Assembly (NCBI RefSeq): GCF_000425425.1
Contig: NZ_AUDK01000015.1
Location: 50,527-114,526 of the forward strand
Reading direction: 5' to 3'
From: Flavobacterium daejeonense DSM 17708
GTDB taxonomy: Bacteria; Bacteroidota; Bacteroidia; Flavobacteriales; Flavobacteriaceae
Length of the DNA stretch: 64,000 bases
Below are positions 1 to 6,645 of this stretch, in pieces (the first letter of the stretch is position 1; the number at the start of each line of letters is the position of its first letter). The notes beneath the pieces were generated by a model. It had not been told where the DNA came from. It worked only from the letters and a program-made list of their open reading frames with translations, and searched no databases. The position numbers and the translations under genes are program-made.

Positions 1-93
1 TATTGGTTAAATAGTTTACGAAAATATAGTTGGAATTTTAGAAAATGATATATTGGCTTTGTTAAATAGGGTATTAATTCTTTAGGGACCATA

Positions 94-134
94 GAAAAAA
101 ATCACCTAAGGGTAAACAGATACCTAGGTGATTT
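94..134 (-). terminator. Terminator of the RuBisCO-like/kinase operon
   Basis: An inverted repeat pairs 99-108 with 125-134, extended by GGTA/TACC at 111-114 and 121-124 with a 2-base bulge and a 6-base loop. Read on the minus strand it ends in a run of seven T (94-100). It lies 28 bases past the stop of the last gene in the minus-strand operon, as expected for a Rho-independent terminator. Confidence 0.8.
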
Positions 135-162
135 ATTAATATGATCCTATTGTTAGAATGAT

Positions 163-1431
163 TTATTCTTTTTCTTCCTTTTCAGCTTTTTTTCGCCAAT
201 AGTTGGCTAATAATGAACCGGAAACATTCATCCACGGACTAAATACTGCCGAAGCTAAACCTACAGTAGCCAGTTTTCCCATGGAGCCGGCCAGTCCGGA
301 AGCCATTCCGCCGTTTTGCAAGCCTACTTCGAAGGCAATGGTACGGCTGCTGCTTTTGTCTAAACCGCAAATGCGACTCAGGTAATAGCCAAAGAAATAA
401 CCTGCTCCGTTGTGAAGAATAGCTACTAAGAAAAGAATAAATCCAATTTGGATGAGATTATCTCTTCCGGCAGCGGTAGTCACCAGTGTAAAATAGATAA
501 TTCCAAACATGGAAAAATAAGGCATCAGACCGTCAATTTTTGGATAGGCTTTGTATGCCAGATGATACATTTTACCAACTAAAAATGCACCGGCTATAAA
601 AGCACTAATTTCAATCAGATGGGCAATAGTACTGGTTGTTTCATAGTTAAAAGAAGAGTTGAAAAACAAAAGTATTACTAACCAAATGGCAGCGATACTG
701 CTTAAAATATCAATTTGTTTGCGTGCAGTAGTGCCATAATTTTTTAAAATATCATGAATCATCGCTGCCGAAAGCGGAATCAAAACAATCTTGATAATTT
801 CCATCATCATATTGAAAAATTTCACATCTACCATAGTTCCGGCAAAAATTTTCATCAAAAATGGCGTCATAATTGGCGCTGCCAAGGTAGAAATAGCGGT
901 TACCGTTACCGATAAAACCAAATTTCCTTTGGCAATATAGGTCATTACATTTGAAGCCAAACCACTGCTGCAGGAACCAATTAGGATGATTCCCGCTGCA
1001 ATTTCCGGTTCAAAATGAAAGGTTTTTGCCAAAATAAAACCCGTAATCGGCATGATGGTAAAATGTCCCAATAAACCTATCAAAACTCCTTTTCCCGATT
1101 TACGAATGCCGGTAAAATCTTCAATGCTCATTTGGGTTCCCATGCCAAACATCACCAGTTGGATGATGATTAAAATGAGCCATTTGTTGCGTAAATCGAC
1201 TTCTCCGATATGCAGAAATGTTTGCGGGTAAATCAAACCGGCACAAACTGCGGTAATAATCCAGCAGGTGTACTGGTAACCACTCAACAATTTGCTGTGT
1301 CCAATTCCGATGGCTAAACTAGAAAAAGCAGTGATTAAACTAATTTTCCAGAGGTTGTCAATTTGTGAAAACCAACCAATTGCTGCCAGAATAAATAGGA
1401 GAGGACTAATCCAAAGGAAGAATTTACGCAT
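163..1431 (-). CDS. Bile acid:sodium symporter (BASS) family transporter
   Basis: A 422-residue, very hydrophobic inner-membrane protein with about ten predicted membrane spans. Conserved small-residue and polar stretches such as GIILIGSCSSGLASNVMTYIA (near 150-170) and FEVGLQNGGMASGLA (near 370-385) resemble the two Na+-site regions of BASS symporters. The family couples sodium to uptake of organic anions such as bile acids, pantoate or pyruvate. It is the last gene of a minus-strand operon, 10 bases after the racemase-like gene, so the likely cargo is the sugar acid handled by the upstream kinase and RuBisCO-like protein. The substrate is an inference from context. The C-terminus is lysine/glutamate-rich. 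Confidence 0.8.
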   Translation of the reverse strand: MRKFFLWISPLLFILAAIGWFSQIDNLWKISLITAFSSLAIGIGHSKLLSGYQYTCWIITAVCAGLIYPQTFLHIGEVDLRNKWLILIIIQLVMFGMGTQMSIEDFTGIRKSGKGVLIGLLGHFTIMPITGFILAKTFHFEPEIAAGIILIGSCSSGLASNVMTYIAKGNLVLSVTVTAISTLAAPIMTPFLMKIFAGTMVDVKFFNMMMEIIKIVLIPLSAAMIHDILKNYGTTARKQIDILSSIAAIWLVILLFFNSSFNYETTSTIAHLIEISAFIAGAFLVGKMYHLAYKAYPKIDGLMPYFSMFGIIYFTLVTTAAGRDNLIQIGFILFLVAILHNGAGYFFGYYLSRICGLDKSSSRTIAFEVGLQNGGMASGLAGSMGKLATVGLASAVFSPWMNVSGSLLANYWRKKAEKEEKE

Positions 1432-1441
1432 AAGATTTTTA

Positions 1442-2104
1442 TTAGAAATAGATTTCGGCTAATTTTTTCATGGCAATCGCCGGACTGGCTAAGATTGGAA
1501 CTACTTTTTCCGCTTCGCTTAATCCGTCCACTACACGAGCCATAGAGGCCTGAGCCAAGACAATTACGCCCACTTCCTGCATTAATTCTTTTAAGGTTTT
1601 GGCAACCATTTCGTCATGTTTGGCCGCATCGCCGCTCATTAAGGCTTCAAAAGCTCCCTCGCATAATTTAGATGTAATATTTACGTCTTTTCCTGCTGCT
1701 AAGGCTCTTCTTCGTACCAAATCAGAGGTTGGTTCTAAAGTAGTTGGCAAGGTCGCAATTACGCCAATTTTATTACTAATTTGGACAGCTTCGTCTGCCA
1801 TAGCCTGATCCACACGTACCACCGGAACCGAGCTTAAAGTTGCAGCTGTTTCGATCGCGACACCAATAGAAGAACAGGTTACCAAAATCACGTCGGCACC
1901 GGCTTCTTCGGCAGCTTTTACATGATTGACCACTCGGGCAGCCGTGTTAGGCATTAATTTTCCTTTTTTGATAACATCTTTAATCAAACTGTCATCTACA
2001 ATATTGAAGGTTTCTACACCACTTAAGTGTTCCGCTGTTAATTGTTGGAATAAGGGAACTAATGTCGCTGAAGTATGTACGAATCCTAATGTTTTTGCTT
2101 TCAT
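1442..2104 (-). CDS. Asp/Glu/hydantoin racemase-superfamily protein with only one catalytic cysteine
   Basis: A 220-residue cytosolic protein with the two-lobed Asp/Glu racemase fold pattern. The N-lobe cysteine is present as VTCSSIG (Cys77). The C-lobe position that usually reads LGCT or LACT is LAQAS (183-187), so the second acid/base cysteine is replaced by Gln185. A classical two-base racemase mechanism is therefore unlikely, and an isomerase, decarboxylase or lyase reaction is more plausible. It sits between the DUF1537 kinase (15 bases upstream) and the BASS transporter (10 bases downstream), so it should act in the same sugar-acid pathway. The exact reaction cannot be named from sequence. 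Confidence 0.75.
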   Translation of the reverse strand: MKAKTLGFVHTSATLVPLFQQLTAEHLSGVETFNIVDDSLIKDVIKKGKLMPNTAARVVNHVKAAEEAGADVILVTCSSIGVAIETAATLSSVPVVRVDQAMADEAVQISNKIGVIATLPTTLEPTSDLVRRRALAAGKDVNITSKLCEGAFEALMSGDAAKHDEMVAKTLKELMQEVGVIVLAQASMARVVDGLSEAEKVVPILASPAIAMKKLAEIYF

Positions 2105-2119
2105 GTTTTTTTTTATGTA

Positions 2120-3505
2120 TTATAATTTTTCTCCTTGTTGTACTTTGATAAAATAATCAGGCGTACCTACCTGACCTCCTTTAAAATTAAGTTCTAAACC
2201 GTTTACTTTTTCATCTTCAGAAATGGCTTTGCAAAGCGGAGCACCTGGTGCCAGTGGTGCAATCATTTCCAAAGCAAAAATGCCTAATTCAGAAGCGGCA
2301 TAACTGGAAGTATCGCCTCCGGCAAAAAGGATGCGTTGTATTTTTACCGATTGTAAAGTCGTTTTGATAATTTGTCCCAAAACCCTTCCGTAAATTTTAC
2401 TGCTTTGTTTTTGGACTTCTTTTGCCGTTAAACCGCTGTGTTTTAAATAAGCTTCGGTTTCGGCAATTCTGGAATCATTTGAACCAATACTGGTATGCAA
2501 AACGATATTTTTTCCGGCTTTTAAGAGTTCGGTGATTTTTTCGGCTACTTCGGCAATGCTTTGTTCCTGATGGTCGTGATGCATGACTTTAGAAGCTAAT
2601 GCTACGCTTTCAAAACCATTTGTCGTTGCAAATTCAATTTGCCCTGCGGTAACCGGCGAACAGCTTCCTGATACTACTAATAACGGACTTGCTGCTCCGG
2701 GGTTTTTGAATTCGAAGCTATTTTGAATGATTTTGTCGGCATTCCATGCCAGTCCTAAAGCCATTTCGATTCCGGAAGAACCCACCGTAAAAAGTGTTTT
2801 TTCTTTTCCTTTTTGGTGCAAAACCGTTCCGATGGTTTTTAAATGTTCCTGATTCAGTCCGTCCAAAAACAGAATTTGGACATGTTCTTTTGCCTGAATT
2901 TCATCTAAAACAGCATCTGAACCTTTTTCAATAGTCGTAATATTGATTAAATCAATACTTTTTGTTGTTTGCTGTGCCAAATGCAATCTCAAATCGGCTT
3001 CATGAGCCGGAGTTACCGGATGCTTGCTCATGGACGGATGACGGTCAATGCGGTGGATTTCGCCGTTTCCGCTGGTACCCATTTTGGCAAATAAATTTCC
3101 AAAAGCACAATAACGTCCTAAATGTGGAGCAGCTGGTGAAACGAAAGTTGTTTTTTGATTGAAAACTTCGCTGCCAATTTCTATGGCTTTACCAATGTTT
3201 CCCACATGTGGCGCCGAATCGAATGTCGAACAAACTTTATAGTGTACCTGCTCGGCATTGAAATCTCTTAAGGTTTCAAAGGCAGGGAATAACTCTTCTT
3301 CCATTTCTTTGGGAGCCATCGAACGGCTTTTTCCCGCCAATCCAATAGCCTGAACCCCGGGAAAAAAATCCAAATCTTTATGCAACGGCGGACGAAGAAA
3401 AAGAACCGTTTTAATTCCGGCCAAAGTCAGAAATTCCAAGGCATCGGTGGAGCCTGTAAAATCATCTCCATAGTATGCTAATAATAGGGGATGTGCTTTG
3501 TTCAT
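2120..3505 (-). CDS. oiaK: DUF1537 four-carbon acid sugar kinase, likely 3-oxo-isoapionate kinase
   Basis: A 461-residue protein, normal length for the DUF1537 kinase family. The N-terminal substrate-binding domain carries YYGDDFTGSTDALEF (12-26). The C-terminal nucleotide-binding domain carries LFAGGDTSSYAASELG (near 393-408). Members phosphorylate tetronates, 2-oxo-tetronates or 3-oxo-isoapionate with ATP. The start codon shares one base with the stop of the RuBisCO-like gene (TAATG), implying translational coupling. A DUF1537 kinase beside a RuBisCO-like protein is the hallmark of OiaK/OiaX, in which 3-oxo-isoapionate is phosphorylated and then decarboxylated. The family call is firm; the substrate and symbol are inferred from the neighbour. 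Confidence 0.75.
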   Translation of the reverse strand: MNKAHPLLLAYYGDDFTGSTDALEFLTLAGIKTVLFLRPPLHKDLDFFPGVQAIGLAGKSRSMAPKEMEEELFPAFETLRDFNAEQVHYKVCSTFDSAPHVGNIGKAIEIGSEVFNQKTTFVSPAAPHLGRYCAFGNLFAKMGTSGNGEIHRIDRHPSMSKHPVTPAHEADLRLHLAQQTTKSIDLINITTIEKGSDAVLDEIQAKEHVQILFLDGLNQEHLKTIGTVLHQKGKEKTLFTVGSSGIEMALGLAWNADKIIQNSFEFKNPGAASPLLVVSGSCSPVTAGQIEFATTNGFESVALASKVMHHDHQEQSIAEVAEKITELLKAGKNIVLHTSIGSNDSRIAETEAYLKHSGLTAKEVQKQSSKIYGRVLGQIIKTTLQSVKIQRILFAGGDTSSYAASELGIFALEMIAPLAPGAPLCKAISEDEKVNGLELNFKGGQVGTPDYFIKVQQGEKL

Positions 3506-4746
3506 TATTTTGAGAATTTTTTTACTGATGCTGCAAATTCAGGATACTGCAAAGCGGCTTTTTCAACAGATAATCCGTCAACAGCTGCTTTCCAGGCTTG
3601 TTGTAAGGCGTTAACACCCGCAGTGGCTCCCATTGGATGGGCTAAAATTCCACCTCCGGCCATGTATAATAAGTCGGTGGTTTGGGTTCTTCTGTAAGTT
3701 TCAGGTGCTTGTCCGCCCCATTGTCCCGAAGAAACTACCGGCAAAGGATTGTTGCCACACACAAATGGTTTTAAACAGGATTGTATCGATTTTACAACCG
3801 AATCGTCCGATTCCCAAAACTTATTCTGAATTCCGTTTACGTGCATTTGATCTACACCGGCTAAACGCCAAATTTTTTGGTAAGCCGGAAATTCAATTCC
3901 TAATAACGGATGGCGGTTCAACATACCCCAACCGTTTCTATGACCGTGAATAACCAATTCACCCTGATCACATATTTTTTTTGTACCGCTCAATCCAACA
4001 CTGTTAATGCTAATCATGGCACAAGTTCCTTCGTTTTTTTGAATATGCTCGTATTTGCGTTGCATCGCATCAATTTCGTCACTGATGTTGAATGCATACA
4101 TTACTTTTTTGCCGGTTTTGTGGGCATGTTCGTTAATTACTTTCATAATAACGTTTACACGGTCTTCAAAAAGAGAGTTAGCTGTAGTTCCCATTAACTC
4201 ATCATCCTTGATAAAATCGATTCCTGCATCGATTAAGGTTTTAACCAAAGCGGCAGTTTCTTCAGGACTCATCCCCACGCTTGGCTTGATAATGGTTCCA
4301 ATCATCGGTCTGTCGTCTACGCCACAAGAAGCTTTAGAACCTTTGATTCCAAATTGCGGTCCGCGGAAATGATTTTTAAACGAATCCGGAACTTCAAAAT
4401 CCATTAATTTCAATCCGGTAAACTGACTGATTTCGTATAAATTACCCTGTAAAGTACTAATTAAAACCGGCAGATTGTAGCCAAAATTTTCGATGGACCA
4501 ACTTACCTGAACCTTGGCTCTTTGGTATTTTTTACCCGAAATTGCATTACCCGGAATCGAAGGTTCGTCAACCAAATTCAGTTTTTCAATATGTTCTACA
4601 CGGGCAGCAAAACGCTGTTTGAGTTCGGCAGTTTCTCCAGGAACGGATACAAAAGTCCCTGAGGATTGTTCGCCGGCCAAAACCGCAGCAGCCTGTTCCA
4701 CTTCATAAGGTGTTTCGATATAATATTCTGCAAAAATTCGTTCCAT
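3505..4746 (-). CDS. oiaX: RuBisCO-like protein, likely 3-oxo-isoapionate-4-phosphate decarboxylase
   Basis: A 413-residue homologue of the RuBisCO large subunit. Visible active-site parts are IIKPSVG (Lys154, equivalent to Lys175), FIKDDE (Lys180, Asp182, Glu183, matching the carbamylated Lys201/Asp203/Glu204 site), the HGHRNGWG histidine region, a loop-6-like HVNGIQNKF with the lysine kept, and GGGILAHPMGATAG near the C-terminus. Retention of the metal and phosphate ligands fits a decarboxylase or carboxylase-like enzyme working on a phosphorylated enolisable sugar acid. It is the first gene of a minus-strand operon and is coupled to a DUF1537 kinase. OiaX converts 3-oxo-isoapionate 4-phosphate to L-erythrulose 1-phosphate and CO2. 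No apiose or apionate oxidising genes lie in the window. Confidence 0.75.
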   Translation of the reverse strand: MERIFAEYYIETPYEVEQAAAVLAGEQSSGTFVSVPGETAELKQRFAARVEHIEKLNLVDEPSIPGNAISGKKYQRAKVQVSWSIENFGYNLPVLISTLQGNLYEISQFTGLKLMDFEVPDSFKNHFRGPQFGIKGSKASCGVDDRPMIGTIIKPSVGMSPEETAALVKTLIDAGIDFIKDDELMGTTANSLFEDRVNVIMKVINEHAHKTGKKVMYAFNISDEIDAMQRKYEHIQKNEGTCAMISINSVGLSGTKKICDQGELVIHGHRNGWGMLNRHPLLGIEFPAYQKIWRLAGVDQMHVNGIQNKFWESDDSVVKSIQSCLKPFVCGNNPLPVVSSGQWGGQAPETYRRTQTTDLLYMAGGGILAHPMGATAGVNALQQAWKAAVDGLSVEKAALQYPEFAASVKKFSK

Positions 4747-4786
4747 TTCTTTTATTACGCTACTTGTTATTGTTTTTGTATTCTTG

Positions 4787-4817
4787 TAAAATTAAGACTT
4801 AAAATCACAATTACAAA
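4787..4817 (-). promoter_or_regulatory. Putative promoter of the RuBisCO-like operon
   Basis: On the minus strand, TTTG (complement of 4814-4817) is followed after 19 bases by TAATTTTA (complement of 4787-4794). This is one base off the Bacteroidota TAnnTTTG -7 box and has a usual spacing. It lies about 40 bases upstream of the start at 4746. The call rests on consensus match and spacing only. Confidence 0.4.
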
Positions 4818-4828
4818 CGAAAAACAGA

Positions 4829-4860
4829 TTTTTCGAAAAAAATAAATAATTTTCGAAAAT
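4829..4860. promoter_or_regulatory. Paired 12-bp palindromes, candidate operator
   Basis: TTTTTCGAAAAA (4829-4840) and ATTTTCGAAAAT (4849-4860) are both perfect 12-bp palindromes. Their centres are exactly 20 bp apart, about two helical turns. They sit just upstream of the putative -33 element of the RuBisCO-like operon, a position suited to a dimeric activator. No adjacent regulator gene explains them. Confidence 0.45.
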
Positions 4861-4940
4861 AAAAGCAAATAAAAAACAAATCAGCACGATTAGTTTATTG
4901 CCGGAGGAATTTATTATTCATTGGGTTAAATCAGTAATGC

Positions 4941-5081
4941 CATCACTTCGAGTGTTTATGGAGCGTAACGGAATAAAAAATGTCCCGATAGCTATCGGGA
5001 CGAGAAGTTTTGTTTGTAGAATGGTTCTCGATACTTCAAACCAATTTTCTGTCGCAAATTGGTTTTCAACTCGAACAGACG
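4941..5081 (-). repeat. Dispersed palindromic intergenic repeat, copy A
   Basis: The centre is the perfect 20-bp palindrome GTCCCGATAGCTATCGGGAC (4982-5001). Outer partial inverted arms TTCGAGT (4947-4953) and ACTCGAA (5069-5075) flank it, and a 10-bp hairpin lies at 5038-5065. The reverse complement matches copy B at 25052-25209 over the palindrome and the next bases (TTCTCG, the palindrome, then ATTTTTT and TTCCG). No transposase is present, so it is a non-autonomous repeat. It accounts for most of the gene-free stretch 4861-5133. Confidence 0.7.
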
Positions 5082-5133
5082 CAAATTGAACATCAAAAAT
5101 GAATTTTCCTTTATTGTTCTGCCTTTTTACTCT

Positions 5134-5346
5134 TTATTCCTCATCATTGACATATTCTAAGATATCGCCAGGCTGACAGTCTAAGGCTTTACAGATGGCT
5201 TCGAGTGTACTGAAACGGATGGCTTTGGCTTTTCCGGTTTTAAGAATAGAAAGATTGGATAAGGTCAAATCTACTTTTTCAGAAAGTTCGTTCAGGGACA
5301 TTTTTCGCTTAGCCATCATCACGTCAAGGTTTACAATAATAGGCAT
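5134..5346 (-). CDS. Small XRE/Cro-CI family HTH regulator
   Basis: A 70-residue protein that is almost entirely one helix-turn-helix domain: MSLNELSEKVDLTLSNLSIL (16-35) followed by a third helix and the ALDCQPGDILEY tail typical of short Cro/CI-like regulators. It starts 3 bases after the stop of the DUF2975 membrane protein and should be co-transcribed with it. This pairing is common in Bacteroidota and Firmicutes. The DNA targets are unknown, and autoregulation is plausible but not shown. Confidence 0.85.
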   Translation of the reverse strand: MPIIVNLDVMMAKRKMSLNELSEKVDLTLSNLSILKTGKAKAIRFSTLEAICKALDCQPGDILEYVNDEE

Positions 5347-5349
5347 GGC

Positions 5350-5889
5350 TTAAATGGTTAGGTCATTTTCATTTTTCATATCGATAGCGTTTTGCAGCAC
5401 TTTTTCAAGCACCGCCACCGCAGTTGCCACGGCAATCCCAATAAAAATAAGAATTATACACATAGCCAGAAATCCCGCAGGATCATCATCGGGATGATGA
5501 AAAATCCTGATATAAATTCCGGCTCCAGCTATCAAAACACATAAGATAATGGCGCAAAATTTTATGCTTTTTAAAGCTTTCACCGTGTTTGTGGTAAATA
5601 ATTCATTTTTTCGTATAAAGCCTAAAATTTGAAAAGCTTTGTACAAAGCCACAAAAAACGCAATGGATGAAGCATAAGCATAAAGGATAAGCGGGTCAGC
5701 ATAAATGTGGAACAGGTCTAAGTTTTGGGCTCTGCCTTCGGTCATTGGAAAGCGAATCAAAATGATTAATGCAATTAAGCCAATAAGCAGTACAACTGTT
5801 TGGAGGAATACTATTGAAATGCGTTTCATAAAGGATAGGATAAAAGTGAAACAATAGTTCAAAAGTACTAAATATTTATTGATATTCAA
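5350..5889 (-). CDS. DUF2975-family membrane protein
   Basis: Up to 179 residues with four predicted transmembrane segments (near 24-46, 68-90, 110-128 and 142-165), matching the DUF2975 layout. The true start may be the second methionine (residue 21, position 5829), which gives MKRISIVFLQ directly before the first membrane span; the upstream 20 residues may be leader sequence. It is followed immediately by the XRE regulator gene, the usual partner of this family. Function is unknown; a membrane sensor or modulator of the regulator is only a guess. Confidence 0.75.
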   Translation of the reverse strand: MNINKYLVLLNYCFTFILSFMKRISIVFLQTVVLLIGLIALIILIRFPMTEGRAQNLDLFHIYADPLILYAYASSIAFFVALYKAFQILGFIRKNELFTTNTVKALKSIKFCAIILCVLIAGAGIYIRIFHHPDDDPAGFLAMCIILIFIGIAVATAVAVLEKVLQNAIDMKNENDLTI

Positions 5890-5915
5890 TAAAAATTTAT
5901 TATTGTTCGTTGTTT

Positions 5916-6596
5916 TTATTGTTTGATTACAATTTTATCTATTTCCCAAGAAGATCTAAGACACTGCTGAATTCCAATAGAATTACCAGCAGTTATTTTG
6001 ATTTTTTTGGATAATACTTTAATGTCGTTAATTTTAATTGTGCAGTAATTACCCTTTTGGATAATTTCATATTTGTTAAATTCATTGGCTTTTACTGGAT
6101 AATAAACTGTTTTGTCTCTGTCCTTTTTTTGAACAGAAAATTGATTAGAAGGAGTAATATTATTTAGAGCTAATTTTTTTTCAAACAAATAAGACCAGCC
6201 TTTGTCAAAATAATTGAGACGGATCAAGCCAGAGTTTCCAAAATCAATTTGATAAAGTCTCTTTTGATTACTATTTAAATCACCCCATTGAAAATCAATA
6301 TGATTAACAACATCTTCACATTTAATAATTTTTGCCATAAATTGTATTGAAAAATCCTTAGAGGTATCAAAATTCTTTATTTCTTTTTTATACCAAAGAC
6401 ATCCATTGTTAATACGGTTTAGAGAAAATTTCTCAACATGTAATTTACCTTCTGCGATATTGACCAAAAACTCTTTGTTATCTTTATACAGTTCCCAATT
6501 ATTATCATTGTTATTGAAGTCTTCACTGAAAATAGTTTTACAGGAAAAGAGAGAAGTTAATAATACAAAACAAGCAACTATTATTTTGATTTTCAT
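5916..6596 (-). CDS. Lipoprotein of unknown function with a jelly-roll-like domain
   Basis: A 226-residue protein with a lipoprotein signal ending LLTSLFSC (Cys19), so it should be anchored in a membrane. The rest is beta-rich with alternating aromatic residues (NNNWELYK near the start, SSWEIDKIVIKQ at the end). It resembles concanavalin/LamG-like sugar-binding sandwiches in general pattern, but I do not recognise a named family. It lies 49 bases downstream of a GH2 enzyme on the same strand, so a link to that gene is possible. No catalytic motif is visible. Confidence 0.6.
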   Translation of the reverse strand: MKIKIIVACFVLLTSLFSCKTIFSEDFNNNDNNWELYKDNKEFLVNIAEGKLHVEKFSLNRINNGCLWYKKEIKNFDTSKDFSIQFMAKIIKCEDVVNHIDFQWGDLNSNQKRLYQIDFGNSGLIRLNYFDKGWSYLFEKKLALNNITPSNQFSVQKKDRDKTVYYPVKANEFNKYEIIQKGNYCTIKINDIKVLSKKIKITAGNSIGIQQCLRSSWEIDKIVIKQ

Positions 6597-6645
6597 AAGA
6601 GTTTTTTGATTTATAAATTAATTTTTTAGAAGTTATTTTGAAAAT

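Noticed and set aside
4898..5089. A 63-codon plus-strand reading frame
   Set aside because: It runs through the dispersed palindromic repeat, and its sequence is explained by that repeat; no protein family or start context.
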